Positions 12,185 to 26,188 are shown, counted from the stretch's first letter. The stretch: 64,000 nt of DNA from Oxyruncus cristatus (GCA_013399855.1 VXAY01000143.1:62001-126000); one strand, 5' to 3'. The notes: a model not told the origin generated them from the letters alone. A program made the numbers and translations.

Positions 12185-12427
12185 AAAGTTGGTGCAGAAC
12201 CATTATCTGCGAGGATCAGTCTGGGATGTTGCTGAATTGTGATAGGCGAGCTGGAACCTGACCCTGAACTTGCTGAAGACATGCTGGGTGGGCGGATCTC
12301 AGATAGATAATCCGGAGCAGAATCAATTTGTAGTGGTAACTGGTTAATGTGAATATCATCCGTTATAGGAGAATCCATGATGCCACACGTTAAAATATGT
12401 GAAAGGCTGCAGTCATCACAAGTACAT
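12185..12427 (-). CDS. FAM193A: FAM193A exon, C-x-C-x2-C cluster and conserved linker
   Basis: The exon has 243 nt, entering with 1 nt and leaving in phase 2. The acceptor is ..CCTTAATTCCTGAACAG and the donor GTAAGT. The peptide starts (R)CTCDDCSLSHILTCG, a C-x-C-x2-C motif joined directly to the CPNC pair of the previous exon. It continues MDSPITDDIHINQLPLQIDS, PDYLSEIRPPSMSSAS, a Ser/Gly run and ITIQQHPRLILADNGSAPT. The split of the cysteine cluster over two exons is confirmed by phase. Confidence 0.95.
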
Positions 12428-12581
12428 CTGTTCAGGAATTAAGGTTACAGGTTTTTATGACCTTGTTTAAACAGCGATGATTTAAAGTAACCACATTTTT
12501 TGTTCCAATAATGCATTTCTTTTTTCCTTGAACAAGAAAGTAATGCTTTATTATGATTCCAAACTAAAAACATCAGCTCAC
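12428..12581 (-). other. FAM193A: FAM193A short intron (154 nt)
   Basis: Short intron with a GTGAGC donor and a CAG acceptor. It interrupts the cysteine cluster. Confidence 0.9.
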
Positions 12582-12694
12582 CTTCTTCTATAATTACAGT
12601 TGGGACAGTCAGGCATGCTCAAACGTGATGACAGCATGTGTCTCATTGTGTCTGTGAAGTTGTTCTCCCCAGCTAGTGCTTTCTTGTTATTAAG
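12582..12694 (-). CDS. FAM193A: FAM193A exon, start of the second Cys cluster
   Basis: The exon has 113 nt, entering in phase 0 and leaving in phase 2. The acceptor is ..CCATTTACTTCAG and the donor GTGAGC. The peptide is LNNKKALAGENNFTDTMRHM, then LSSRLSMPDCPNCNYRR. It ends in a C-x2-C pair that continues into CTCDDC of the next exon, giving CPNC-x5-CTCDDC across the junction, a likely zinc-binding unit (inference). Confidence 0.95.
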
Positions 12695-14265
12695 CTGAAG
12701 TAAATGGTAAAGGCAGTGTTTTAGTAGTGCAAGTCTTTCTATTAAAAATTCAATGGCATATAATGACAAGTTACATAATCAAAAGGGGTTCTTTGGGCAA
12801 AATAATTTAAAAGCAGAATAATTTCATGAAGGTGGCGTTTTGTATCATGGGTGGGAAAGGAAAAAGTTCAAAGTTACAAACAATAAACATTTGGCACTGA
12901 GACTCTTCAAACAAAGTATGCTTCTACTATGAAATAGTAAAGTGGACAAGTCCATCTCCTTGACTCATTTGTACGTACATCTTGCACGGTATTTCTGCTG
13001 ACGCATTCTGAACTTGAGCAGTTCTTGTCTTGTTTCATGGTATGCACAAAAGGACACTGCTGACAAATGGAGAAAGCAAACTCACCCTCAGCTGGCAAAG
13101 AAGAATTAGCACTAATTTTGTAGCCACAGTGGGATAGAGCCAAGAAACAAAAGTAGCTGTCCAAGACAGGACCTGACTGCATTAGTGAAAAAATACAATC
13201 CAAATAACCTCCAGCTGGCAGAGGCCTAATCCTAAAAGCACCTAATTTCATTAGATACCTACAAACCTTAGGTTAAACAAGGATGTGCCTAAGCTCCCAC
13301 CTCTATAGATGCCCATACCTGATCCTTACCTAAGCAGCCATGGTCTTAGAGCTCACTTAAGGCCAATTAGGATCAAGGAAAAAGAGGATTCTTCCTCAAG
13401 TCCTCTGAGAAGACCTGTATACCAGATGTTCTAAAAACATTGTTAACACAGGTTTATGTCCCTTTCAGGACAAAGTACTTCCTGATGACTGCTTTGAGAC
13501 ATTGCCAATTTAAGCTTAAGTTTATTAAAATGTACTGCCATACTCTCTGGCTTAGGACTGACGTTTCTTTCTGCATAGTGGTACAGGAAAGGAGAGGTTC
13601 TCCATCCAGAGTCGACTCTACCTGAAGTCCACTGTACTCTTACGGAAAGCATGTTGCACACTTGAGCACTTCTAGGCTGCAGAAGAGAGTACTGAATCTT
13701 AAACAGCAGTTCTACAAGTTAGGAACTTCTATTGGCCCCTATCTAGTTACAGCTTAAAAAAAGAAATATAGTTCTGCTCAGCCTTCCCCCACAAAACAGA
13801 TGCAAGAGTCACCTCCAAAGTCCTGAGAGATGGAATCACCTGCCCTGCTAATGTGGCTCACAGTCCTGCACACACACTGGAATTTGTTGAACTCCTAAAC
13901 ACAATATTCCCTTCCATGGAAATCAAGACAGCTCCACAATCAATGTATTGGCTGTTTCGGATCCCACTCTAAGGCAACAAAAATTCCCCTTTTTTGTATA
14001 AAGATTTTAAAGACGTGGTGTTTAATCCTATGACCATGGTGTTTATCTTTTTATCCTGTAGTAAGTGATATTACATACTTTTTCTTACTCTTCTTGGATC
14101 TTACTTATGTGTATTTTAGCTGATCAAATTTCATGCCTGGCATCGTTGCAGAATTAGATTGCACAGAAATGGTACAATATACTACACTCATTGTTTGCAT
14201 CTTAGGAATATATGTGTAGCATTAGTGTAACTTAGAAGGGTGTAACAAAAAAAAAAAAATCCTAC
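12695..14265 (-). other. FAM193A: FAM193A intron (1.6 kb)
   Basis: Intron without recognised repeats. The minus-strand ORF 12907-13251 encodes a Cys-containing peptide but shows no convincing exon borders, so I do not call it. Confidence 0.75.
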
Positions 14266-14343
14266 CTGCTCTTCAATAAAACGCCTCTGCTTAAAAAATT
14301 CCCAGTCTTCCTTTAGCATGCGTTGCTTTGTTTTCATTGCCAT
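14266..14343 (-). CDS. FAM193A: FAM193A exon, charged helical segment
   Basis: The exon has 78 nt (26 codons), phase 0 on both sides. The acceptor is ..TTTTCTGTTTTAG and the donor GTAGGA. The peptide is MAMKTKQRMLKEDWEFFKQR followed by RFIEEQ, a highly charged, clearly helical stretch that continues the coiled coil of the exon upstream. Confidence 0.94.
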
Positions 14344-17300
14344 CTAAAACAGAATTTAAGGAAAACTCATTGACTTAACAATAGAAAACCTACATTATTG
14401 TCAATTGATCTAAGTTTCATTAAACCTAGCTTATCTATACTATTTTGCAAGTACTTACTTAGTCAATATGAAGCATATTTTATTTGCTAATAATTTGATT
14501 TGTGTTATTTAAACATAAGAGTTCATATTCATTTACACTATTTTTTAGTCAGATTTTCCCACTGTTACTCCTTATGTTAACATTTCTTTTCATTAAATAT
14601 GTGCATAACATTTTCAATAAAACGTGACTGGCATTAAATACTCAACATCTCAGATCCACTAAAATCCATTAAAATCTGGAGATAAAGGACTTATGGCAAG
14701 GCCTCAACACAGGCTTAAGAGCAAACCCTGATGTACCGTATGTGGAACTAATCACCCCAAGAGCCAAAAGAATCAAAAGTAGTGACCTAGACTAACACTA
14801 TGTGGCACATTTATTCCTCAAAGAATGATTGAGCCCCTTGATTTAGCTAAGGTTGGGAAAACACTTTATGATTGATTACTTGTCCCTTGAATCATATCAC
14901 CATAAATGCACATAGAGCCCGTAACTTTTTGTACACAAATGATATTTTTCTGATTTAGTAAATAAATTGTCTCTGACAGAACGCAAAAGCTTTCATGAAT
15001 TTTAACACAGTAAAATGCAGGACCAAAGCACTTCCTCTTGTACCTTGCAACATTTTAACAGCACTACTTCATCAGTGAGGAAACAACTACCTAAGGTTAT
15101 CTTTCACAGTTCTTCTTTTTTTCATTTACTTAATAAATAAAAAAAAGAAATCTACAACCTTATAGAATAAATTGCTTAATAAAAATAGGTTAGTGAGCCA
15201 TTAGGTTATACACCATTAGAACTCCTTCTTCAAAAGCATGCCTCCAGGAATTCATACTTTATCAAAAGTTTAAACTCTTACAACTAAGCTATTATTGCTA
15301 TTATCATTATTTAACTTAGGAAAATGAAATTTTAAGCTAGGGATTTGGAACACTATTAAGTGGTAAAATTTTGCCTAATTAAATTCTGAAATGATCAGCA
15401 TCATATTCTAACTACTACTATGGATTTTGATTTCCCTGGCTCCAGCAAGGTTATGTTAACACCAAAAGATGAGTTTCTCATGTCCATATGTGTTTAAAAA
15501 AAAAAGAGGTACTGCAGAGCCCATGGCCAGCAACATTAGAAATTTCATCCTGGGTGCAATACCAGCTTCCGAGAATCCCTGAGCTATATTTAAACCCAGC
15601 AACACTCACTGGTTTAGTTGCCCTGCCACCTAGCTGAATCCTCACCATCAAAGACAGCTACCTACATTCACTATACATTAAAAGAGAAGACTTTTAATGC
15701 CAGAGAACGACGTTTAAAACAGCCAGTGCATTAACTGGGAGCTGCCTACTCAAGCCTGCCAAGAAACTGTCAAAGCAAACAGCACGGTACAAGTGCTGGT
15801 ACTCTGCTATTAACGGCAACAGGGGCTGACACGCAAGATTTCCTACTTCTGACTTTGCAGCCTTTCCAATATTCCATGGATGCAAGTAACTTAAGTTATT
15901 GATTCCATAAATAATAGAAAATCACTTCTCTCCCCTCTTTCTTTTCCCCAATGAATATTTATTCCAACAGAGCAGGGCAGCTGCAATATAAACCACATGC
16001 ATCGTGCCCAAGACCTCTTCTACGGAGTGAGAGACAAATTTGAATGCCAAATACTCCAAAGACCTTCCTCAGATGTAACAAGTGATGAATACAGGTGCTG
16101 ATACAAAAGAATCCTTATTCTAAGTTGTATTACAGCTACACACGTGGTACAGCAGCATATTAGGTTATGTGTCCGTGTGTGACACAGCTGGCATGCACTG
16201 TCTTAAACTAGGATTTTAATCACTTCCAAAAACTATTAACTTTGTTTCCCATGAACAAGTAACATAACACACAGTAGGAGAGTCCACTATTTATCTCTGC
16301 TGATGCCCTGTCTACAGTTTTGGGTGTAGTTCCACAATAGATAAATGAGAATCATTCTTACACTTTCTTTCCCCTCTAACCTTTCAAACACTAGCAATAA
16401 GAGGTCACAAGTTTGTTAAGTCAAGAGGCAAGCAAACAGTCAATGCACGTTCATTATTAAGATCCAGTTTCTATAGCAGCGGGCCTTTCTGGTTTCTCCC
16501 TGTGGACAAAAATATCACTGCAAATTCATGTGTGATGGTCATACTGAATGATGTATTTTTGACCAAGAGAGTACAACCAGGAGTTATCACCAACATGGGG
16601 TTTAAGGCATGACTGTGCAAATGCTTTTTTCTACATATAAATACCAATATAACTATCAATATTTTCTTTAAAATTTGATGGTTTAAATTTTTGAATTGTT
16701 TCCTCTACCTACCTGCCCTTGCGTGTATTTTTGGTCATTAGGAAATAAGCCATCACATTAAGTTTTCCCTATTGAGAGAACGGTGTCTGTTTGCACCAGG
16801 ATACAGGTTTCACTGAGCAAATTAAAAAATGATCTAAGACAGTACTTGTGGCAGTCGCATGGTCACTTGATACGAAGAAATACAGAAAAAAATCAGTTAA
16901 GAACTTTATTTTGGCATGATGCAGAACCACCAGTCAGAAGCCTGATATGAACGTGACTCTACAGAAATGCCACTTTTTTAAAAAAATAAGTGAATAATGC
17001 AAAATTAAGGAGGTTTGTTTCCTTATTAGAGAGGCATCAGACAGCCGTGACACCCTGAGACCATGGGGAAAATGACTTCTAGTAGCAAAAAATGTGAGAT
17101 GATCAAATTTTACTGAGCTGCAATCAAATATTTAGGTGCACAAAGTCTGCTAGACCAAGAGAAAACTTTGTAACTGATAGTTCACAGATGCAGTCCCCAA
17201 ATATAGAACAATCTCTAAAAATAAAAGCAGTTATGTCTTGTTTCCATCTTGAAGGTACTGGAATTAATGGTAAAAGTTCACTTAAATCTTCAGCACAGGG

Positions 17301-18216
17301 AACAGCTTCTGAAGGACACTTACAATGTACAATAAGACTAAAATATGTTTGTTATCTATAGAAGTAACATAGCATTACTGAATCTCAAACTGGATCTCCA
17401 CATTTCTAGTGCTCATAAAATACAAGAAAAGTTCTATAAAATTCTGTATCTTCAGATATTTCCATGACATTCTTTCTTCCAGAACACTTAAGATTGAACT
17501 ACACTGTATTCAAAGCCTTATCCCGAGGTGTTTTAGGAAAATTAGGTTCTTTGAGCATGAAACAAAAAGCATGAGAAATTTTCTCTGAAGAATATGAAAA
17601 ACCACTTGCAAAATAAACAGCTATTTTTCTGAAAAAACACAGGAGTCAGCACAGTAATAATTATTTTCTGAAATGTAGCACAGATTCAGAAGATCATCTA
17701 CCAGATCATCTACTTTATAAATGGACAACTTCAGAGGTCTCAAATATTAATGTACTGAGACAAACTGGAGTTCCTTTTCTGACACTAGTACAAAGATCAC
17801 CATCACACTATGCAACATGCGATAGTTTTAAAAAGCAGTATCTTCCCCTGAATTCATTTACTTCAGTTATTATTTTGGAAGCTTAGGGGGTTCTGTGGGA
17901 TGAGGGTTTTTTTATTCCCTATGGCTAATTTACTGGCTGAAGTAATTAAAACATGTTCAAAAACCATCTCTAAACAACCACAATGCAATCTGCTTCAACA
18001 ATTTAAGGAAGTTACTGTACAATCAGTATTAAGCATTGGTATGTTAGCGTTTTTTTTTCTATTGTGAATGAATGACATAAATGAAAAAAAGTTACACTTT
18101 GTTGTTTCAAAGCTCTGGATAAAAACATTAAAGAAATTATTCCTCACTTCAAGGCACAGCCCTGAATGGGCTGCTCCCTATATAATCAGTCTTGCGACTG
18201 TTTGCATGACTCTTAC
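14344..18216 (-). other. FAM193A: FAM193A intron (3.9 kb)
   Basis: Long AT-rich intron. I see no gene, recognisable transposon or strong repeat. The ORF at 15694-15885 and similar ones are chance. Confidence 0.75.
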
Positions 18217-18361
18217 CTGCTCATCAACATAATCATCTATTCTTTTCTGGCATTCAAGCCATGCTTCAGCAACTTGGCCCATTTCCTGTTCCAGCTGATG
18301 ATACCTTTGTAGCAAGGTACTATACATATCTTCACTACAGGAATCATGTGTTGTTCCAAGC
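18217..18361 (-). CDS. FAM193A: FAM193A exon, coiled coil
   Basis: The exon has 145 nt, entering with 1 nt and leaving in phase 0. The acceptor is ..TTTGGACTTCTAG and the donor GTAAGA. The peptide is (R)LGTTHDSCSEDMYSTLL, then QRYHQLEQEMGQVAEAWLEC and QKRIDDYVDEQ. Heptad-like spacing of Leu, Met, Val, Ala and Ile (LLQRYHQLEQEMGQVAEAW) supports a coiled coil that likely mediates protein-protein contact (inference). Confidence 0.95.
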
Positions 18362-21300
18362 CTAGAAGTCCAAATAGCACTTGTTATAGAAGAGACATTT
18401 CACTGAAGAATCACGCTTTAAAGTTCTGGCAGCCAAAAAAGTGTTGTTACAGTGCAGTTACTGACACACCTAGGCCCACACAGCTGCTAGTATCCCAAAG
18501 TTGAGTGCTATTTTTAATAGTTTTTCAAAAAATATCCCAAAACTGCTTATTCCAATCTTCTGTAACCAACAATAGCAAGAATGTGGGAAGTGCCACATTG
18601 CTAGAGCCTCTTTTCCATGAGCAACCAGATGACAAATACTAAGCCGTATTTATGCAAATTTTGTTGCTTGATATAGTTTTCCTTCCAAATTCTATGGGCT
18701 AAATATACATGTTGACTATTTACTGAAGAGCTACATAATAAAAATAAAGCCAGAAACTTGTTAAGCAGAACTCTCATGACCAGTGCCAAAAAGATTACTA
18801 GACAAGTTGCAGTTCCAGGTGGGAAATGTGCTACAGAATGAGGGAAGTGAGATACAAGCAGTTATTCACTATCACTTGAGCAGCACTGAATTCAAAACGT
18901 GGTTATGCCATTCACTGATGATTGTCTCTGTGAGGAGCCTCAGAAATAGGAGACAGACTTACATCCTTTTCTACATCTTTGCACAGCATCATCAAAGCGC
19001 TTCTTGAGTAAATATGCAAACTCCCAATATGTTGACTTTAGAAATAATAAAAGACAATTCTACATGTGTTTAAAGCACACTGAATTGTAATGACCTGCCA
19101 ATTGAAAAAAATAAACTGAAGCTTTACAACATTTCTACTACTCAAAGTAATTAAGGAGAAACTGGGAGGCAGTTAATTAGGCACAGAGGTTGTGCGGCAA
19201 GTCAAAGCCAGTACCAAAAACCCAAAAATTGAAACATCTCAAAACGTGATATTTAAGCCCAGTTCCAGCATTTGAGGGAGGTTTGTTAAGATTTTCATAG
19301 CAACAGGGTGTTAACCCAAACTAAGAACCACACAGTCTTGTTTGTCACCTGGTAAAGAACTAAGCCCTTATTTTTAACTTGACAGTTAAGTATAATGAAG
19401 AGTTGATCACACACACAACTCAGTAAGCACAAGTTACAGCTACTAGTGTGACTTCACCAATGAATTCAAATTTGTTTCTTTTCGTTGTTTTTCCCAGACC
19501 CTGCAACACAACCACTGTGTGCCTAAGCAATTCTGCACAATAAAACTTGGGAAGTCTGCAGCTGGAAGAGTAGAAAAAGAATTTGAGGGATACAGTGATT
19601 CTCTGTTACTGTCAGTGCAAACATGGTCAATTCATGTTACTAGACCACAATTTACTGCTTTGCTGAAGCCTTTCTGATATTATGCAATTATGTGAAAATA
19701 GGATCCTTGCTGTACAGAAGTCAAGAATGTGTTCTCGTAACTGCTGCAGTATAGCACTATTCTTCCAAACACTTGTGCACAAATTATTTTTTATATATGC
19801 CCTTAAGTTAGAAGCAAAAGAATGTAATTTTAAAAAATTTAGATTAGTAATGCAAAAGAACAGCATTTACACTTTCATTTTTTACTGTGATTCTGATTAA
19901 AGGTTAACAGGCTACTAGTAAGTACAGTGTCCCCTCCCAAGGCCAGTATAAAGCAACAATCTAGGTAATATTTCCATTCTGTAAACAGAGGTGGAATACA
20001 TTTCCTGGACTGCAGTAAAAACATGTAATAAAAAAAGAATAACACACATAAAACTTAACAGGAATTGCTCCGTTTAAAGTAACTGAATCTTACAAGCTGT
20101 ACCTGTTGACACAGGTCCTACTGTATACCTATATATTTTGATCATGATCAGGAACACATGATTTTTCTAGACAACAGCATTTAACTGAAACTTTGCAAAT
20201 ATGCTGAACACTGTCCCATTCCACACTGGGAAAGCAAAGCAGACAGAGAAGCCCCAGGGATCAATTACTTCATTACCGAACCCCAATAAAGCAGTCAGTC
20301 TGTTGGATGTAGGAGGCATGTCAGAGGTTGCATGGAATCAAAAGCATCTTAACCTAAGCAAGATATTTAACCTCTAAGAAACTCTTCATATCGACACCAC
20401 CATCAGAGGTACTGGACACTTAGCTTGGAACGGACTAGACGTCCCTAAATACTGATTATGAAAATACAGCCTAATGAAATGTTGTATCTGACCTAGAAGC
20501 TCTGCTGATTAATCAACTCTTGCTAAGCTATGGACAACTCTTAGAGCTGGTCTGCACACTGAGTGTGCACTCCTAAACCAGCCACAGATGTTGACTGGGT
20601 AGGGAAACAAGATCTAAGACATTAAGACCCTGGTAGTTTACCCTGAGCAGATGACCAGTTTCAGATGTGGAACACTGGCACAGCTGATCTCATATTAGCT
20701 AGTAACCTCCACCCCCCCACGACTGCTGTCTAAACCTCCCTATGTGAACATCTTTTCTAGTCTGACACCTGATAAACACCCTTGGAAGTAACCACAGCAA
20801 ATCAACTACATATTTTGAAAAAGCCAGAGACACACAAGAAATTCAGTGATTTAAGTCAGGGATGAAAGAAAGGGCTAACACCCAAAATCTAAGCAAAGCT
20901 GAGATGCCAAATGCCATTTCACATTTCTGTTCTTCAGGAAGAGAAAGCAATGAGGCCAATGTTCTTTTGTAAAGCAACTGGCAACACCTTCTCTACTGCA
21001 CACAGATGATTCTATACTGACCAAATGATCAGAGGACTAGCCTGATCCCTGCTTCTCCATGTGAGGCCTCCCTGATGGAACACTTCTCCACCAATTTCCA
21101 ATGGAAGGCAGATTATCTTCCAGAAAGATTTCTCCAGGAAGGACACCCAATTCTCTCACTTCAAGACCCAGAGAACTCAGAAGTAAAATCCTGGGATTCT
21201 ATGAAAACAGACACAATCTGCGTTTATCGAATTAAAAAAAGACATACACTACTAAAACCTAGAAACCATGGAACAGGAAGCTTGTGCTGAACCTCTCCTT

Positions 21301-22662
21301 TCAAAAACGCTCATGTGAACCAACCTAGGCAAAACTTCAAGGATGTTTCACCTAAACTACTTTGTGAACACAAATGCACTGGAAAAGAAATTCCTACAGG
21401 AAGAGATTCTGACTTCATCGTATGTAAGCTCTGAATGGAGCTGTCACTACAGTGACAACAGAGAAACAACCTCTGTTGCTCAGAGTTTAACTGCAGTAGC
21501 ACAACAGGTAAATGAAAACAATCCAATGTTTTCCTTAAGAAAAGACCATAAACTTCATTGAGACATTTCTCAGCTCTTCACATGAAGGTCATATAAGCAG
21601 CCTTGATATAGCCAGGATTGCTGGAGTAAAGAGATGGAGAGAAGCCCTGTCAGAAAGCAGGGACATGACTGTAGGATGGCCACAGAAGAAGACACAGATC
21701 AGTGAAAAAAACTGCAACTGAACAACATGATGTTGAACACAGCAACAAAATTATCTGTCTGGAGAGGGAAAGCTTTTTAGTGCCAACCCAGTCTCATGTA
21801 AATGAACGGAATAACTTATGAGGGACCTTAGACATCTAGCTGAGCTCAGCAACAATTAAGCTTTCTTGCCTTTTCTTGTTTTCCTTTCTATCACCTACCA
21901 ACAAAAGGAGAACTCATCACAAATCTCTATTCACTGCAAGCAACATCTCTTGTGACAGACTTAATCAAACTGCTCTTGTTCCATGGAAAACTACCCACGA
22001 CAGTACCTTTAAAACACATGTACATAAAGCATAAGTGTGTCTTCATCAGAAACAAGACAGAGGTCAGCATGAACTATCCATGACTGCTGCAAAAATGTTC
22101 AGACTTAGGACAAAGAATAAAATTTCTATTAATTAATACCTCTTTCTCAGGAAACCCAAACACTTTGCCAGCACACAAATTACAAGCAGAGAAACCTTAC
22201 TAGGAAAACATACAATTTAAAGCCTCAGGAGCTGTGAAGTCCGGAGATCTACAAACATATTGCTTTCTCCAATGAAAAGACTGCTTAAAACTCCAAATTA
22301 AGTTATTTGCGCACTACGGGAAACAGAAGGCAACGAGGTTTTAGTTTGCCTGTGGACCTGTAAAGACAGCAGCAATGCCTGATGATAAGTGAAAACAGTA
22401 CTATTCAGTCATACCATCAAACATTTTCATGGGATGCTGTCATTTTACAGAGTAACCTACAACTAAGCAGATTAGGGATGGAATTCTTCTGAAAAGCAAG
22501 TTGTGACAGCAGCCTGCTCAATCAACAAGACTGTTTTAAAGACAGATCCACAAGGATTCTTTACCTATTTAGTTGTAGCAGCAGAATTTTTTTTTAACTC
22601 CGTGGTTGCAAACATGGGTTTTCATTTCTCCTTTAAATTACAAAACGAAAGTTAAACTCTAC
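18362..22662 (-). other. FAM193A: FAM193A intron (4.3 kb)
   Basis: Long intron. I recognise no gene or transposon in it. The stretch 20.9-21.6 kb is somewhat less AT-rich and carries several short ORFs on both strands, none with splice or domain support. Confidence 0.75.
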
Positions 22663-22787
22663 CTTAGCTGTGACACCAACGTTGGCAAGCTATTCTGCAA
22701 GAGTGGCTCAGAAAATACCAGATTTTCAAACAGATGCTTGTTGTGCAATTCCCATGTCACCTGAAATTTCTTCAAATGTTCATTTTC
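22663..22787 (-). CDS. FAM193A: FAM193A exon, helical segment
   Basis: The exon has 125 nt, entering in phase 0 and leaving in phase 2. The acceptor is ..ATTATAG and the donor GTAGAG. The peptide is ENEHLKKFQVTWELHNKHLF, then ENLVFSEPLLQNSLPTLVSQ and L. It is amphipathic and helical and joins the upstream LVTL segment to the coiled coil downstream. It is too short and split to appear as a long ORF, but the phase and family sequence support it. Confidence 0.94.
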
Positions 22788-25700
22788 CTATAATGATAAA
22801 ACAACCAGAAATAAGCTAGGTTAGGAAAAAAATAGAATTCTGTTCAAGGTAAGAATTTTTTTAAAAAATCTACTTTCCAACGTACTGGCAGGATTAACCA
22901 GCTCAGATCTTATGCAGTTTTAATATCCAAAACCTCAGAATTTAAGGCATTTTTAGTGACTTAAATAGCCATAGCTTAATTCCTTGTTTTTCTAAATCGT
23001 AATGAATTAGGGGGGAGAAAACCAAACAAACAAAAAATGAGGCTATATTGTTCAAAGCTCCCATTCATTTCTGCACTGAATGATGTATTTTATAATCTGA
23101 ACCTGTAATTCTCAGGTTTTCTTGTCAAAAAATTGTCTATCTCTGATTATATTTCAGTTTTTTGAACTTATCTAGTAAGACACATACAATGACAACCTAT
23201 AATCTTTATTCAAAACTGACATAAAATCAAGTAACAGTTCTCCCAAGTACAGCTTAAAACCAAAGTTTTCTAAACAGACAAGATACCAACAGCTTACTTC
23301 CCTAGTAAGAATAACATTTTTGTATTTGAGGTTATTTAACACATATGTGTATATATATATATATATATAATTTCAAGGCCTAAAACTTGAAACTATTACC
23401 ATCAAAACACAAGAATTCAAGACAGGTATAACATATTTTTCAAGTCAGCAAGTTTTCCACACATATAACCAGCAGTACACAGGTTTTCTATACCAGGACT
23501 CACTGACGCAGCAGAATTAAATTCAAGTGGTCTGGCTCTCAGATAAGCAAGTAGGCCCTATGAAATATAACCTCCAGTACCCAGAAACAGTACCCAGAAT
23601 ACTCTGGAACTTTTGAGTTTTGTTAAGCATAGTGGGTTAAAAAAACCCAAACCCAACCCAAATGTTTTTATATCAGACCTAAAGATGAGACTAAATTCAA
23701 AAAAAGAATTAAGTTTTATTATTATTTAAGAAGGATGGGTGGTGTTGTTTTTGAGTTGCACAAGACATCTGTACCTCTCTACTACTATGTCTTCAAAATA
23801 CTCAAAATGTCTATTAATTGCTTATAATTTCTCAAGCGTCACTGTGACAGTTTGATTTCTTAAGGAATTTCCATATTACGCTGTGAGCGAAACCATTAAC
23901 AGTTACCTACAAAATCTTGTCCAGCAGTTTACACAAAGAAATACCAGGAAGTTTTCCTCCCTAGTCTGCTATACCCTTCAGTACTGACCACAGTACTCGC
24001 TGTCAGGATAATCTGTCACTCCCTGGTGGGGCACACAAGGCTTTAGCTCCTGCTCTTGAAGTCAGACGGATTCCTTTGAAAGGAAGGACAGCTGTTCATA
24101 ATTTCACTGAGAAATCAGTTCCTCACAGGTGGAGGTTCAAGGCATTATATGCCTTTGTACAGTACACCTCGTGCAAAGCTTTTAGCTTTAAAAGGAAGGC
24201 TGCACTAAGTTTAGGGATCTTGGCTGACTTTTATGTATTTCAGCTGAAAAGATTCCTTCTTCCATAGTGCACTGGGATCTTGAGAGGAAACATCCATGCA
24301 CATGAAAAAGCTTGTGACTCTACTAGCTGTACTGAAAGCTGTGACATTCTACTCCATTTAATAAAAAGGTTATTTAATAAATCTAATAAATGTATGACAA
24401 GACAGTATCCTACATTCTCACAGTTCAGTTTCTGTCACAGCTTTGTAGAAAGAAGTTTTCAGTACTAATTGGGCTGCAGAAGGAAAAGGACAGGAAAGAT
24501 CTGGCATAGTTTGTGTTTCCCTATGCTCTGTTTTTTAAAAGAGGAATTTTACTTTACTTTGAATTTTATCAGAAAAGGGGTATATTAGGTAGTTCAAGCA
24601 TCTTCTGTCTTTTCATGGCTGTTATCTCAATCTCTCATACCTACCAAGTTTTTGTGACTACTAGTTCACAATAATTGCCAGGGAAAAAGTATCAAATGGT
24701 TATTTTCTGATCAGCTGTGTAATTCTGGCACTAATGGAATAGTTATTGGCCAATCCACTCTGAGAAAGCTAACATTTGTAGTGTAAAACATTCACTTTGC
24801 AGCTGAACAAGTTGCAATGCAAATCAACCTGAAGAGCAATCTTCTCTCAAGCACCTTGTTAGAAACTTAATGATTATTAAAAGCAGACAATAAACAGGAG
24901 ATGGTAGTGACCTCAATCTGTACCTAAGTGATAAAGCCGGGGAAGATAATACAGACAATAGGAAATAAACAGCACTGAGAGCAAAAAAAGAGCATCAGAT
25001 ACGCTCAAGTTTCTTAACAGAAACATCTTCCTGCTTTGACAAGTCAATTTTGGGTAACAGCCCTACCTCAGTAATGACAATCTGCTTCCCCTCCATTTTA
25101 TATCCTCACCCGTGGCCACCACAGTCTATTTTTTCTCTCTTTATAAAATTAGACAGTCACTTTCAGCTAACTGGTAGTACAAGCCCAATTCACCAGTTTA
25201 TCCACCTTTTTTTTTCCTACTTGCACCAAGTTTGCAAAAGAAAAGGAAGGTACAGAATAAGGACATTAACAAAGGATGCACAAGAAAGGATTACTAACAA
25301 AACTGGATTAATAGCCTTCACAGACCTTAAACAAAATTACAGAATTTGTTTACTGTATTACTCACTCATGATGGACAATTACACAAGAAGAAATTTTTAA
25401 GACTGTTGTTTATTTTATAGCTGACAATATAATCCCAAGTCTAACATCACTGTCAGTTGATAAAACAAGCACTTAAGAAAGAACTTTAGAAATAATAGCA
25501 GATTAGTTTCAAGGCAAGAGAAAATCTTTTCAAGTAGCCATCCTTGATTGTAAGTGAAAAGAAAGATTGAACACTGAAACAATTTAAGTTAGTGCTACTC
25601 AAACGTTTGTGTTGCCTAAACATGGTTGTCAAGAGACCATTTAAGATTAACAGAAAAGTGTTTTCCACATTTTCAGAGGCATTAACTAATATTTTGTAAA

Positions 25701-25953
25701 TCTGCTTAAATACTTGGTTCAGAATAAGCGCCACACACAGCATCCCACCTCTTTCCTAACAAAGAAAAAATAATTTCATTAAGTCACTGCAAGAGGTGCC
25801 TACTCTACACTTCTGAACACTTACATTTGCATTTTCAGAACCTCCCTGTCTCCAAGGATGCACACAAAAAGAGCCTGATATTTTATCACCACAGACTCCT
25901 GAAAAAGCCCAGAACAACTCTGGCAGCATTATTCCAGAAGCACACAGTCTTAC
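22788..25953 (-). other. FAM193A: FAM193A intron (3.2 kb)
   Basis: Intron with a TA microsatellite at 23350-23369. A 116-codon plus-strand ORF (25050-25400) has no domain or splice support. Nothing else is recognised. Confidence 0.75.
23350..23369. repeat. (TA)n microsatellite
   Basis: About ten TA units preceded by TGTG, inside an intron. Confidence 0.85.
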
Positions 25954-26188
25954 CAGAGTAACTAGGAAGGCGCTGATTGTACACGCTGCCTGACAGAGTG
26001 CACTGTATTCTTCAAGTAGGAGTGAGATGAACTGCTGTGCCTGGGGTGGCCCTTCTGTCACTAATGTTGATGCAACTTTAGATCCCAGTGACAAGTGTCT
26101 GAGCAGACGAACCTTCATTTCAAGCACGTATTCTCTAGCTTGTTGTTCCAACCGTTGGTAAAGCTGGTATGGATCTCTTTCACAAAGC
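25954..26188 (-). CDS. FAM193A: FAM193A exon, most diagnostic family segment
   Basis: The exon has 235 nt, entering with 1 nt and leaving in phase 0. The acceptor is ..ATTCCAAAAATACAG and the donor GTAAGA. The peptide begins (R)LCERDPYQLYQRLEQQ, continues AREYVLEMKVRLLRHLSLGS and ends EEYSALCQAACTISAFLVTL. It is predominantly helical. This is the segment that first identified the gene as FAM193A. Confidence 0.97.

Noticed and set aside
25050..25400. 116-codon plus-strand ORF in an intron
   Set aside because: No domain, no homology I recognise, random composition.
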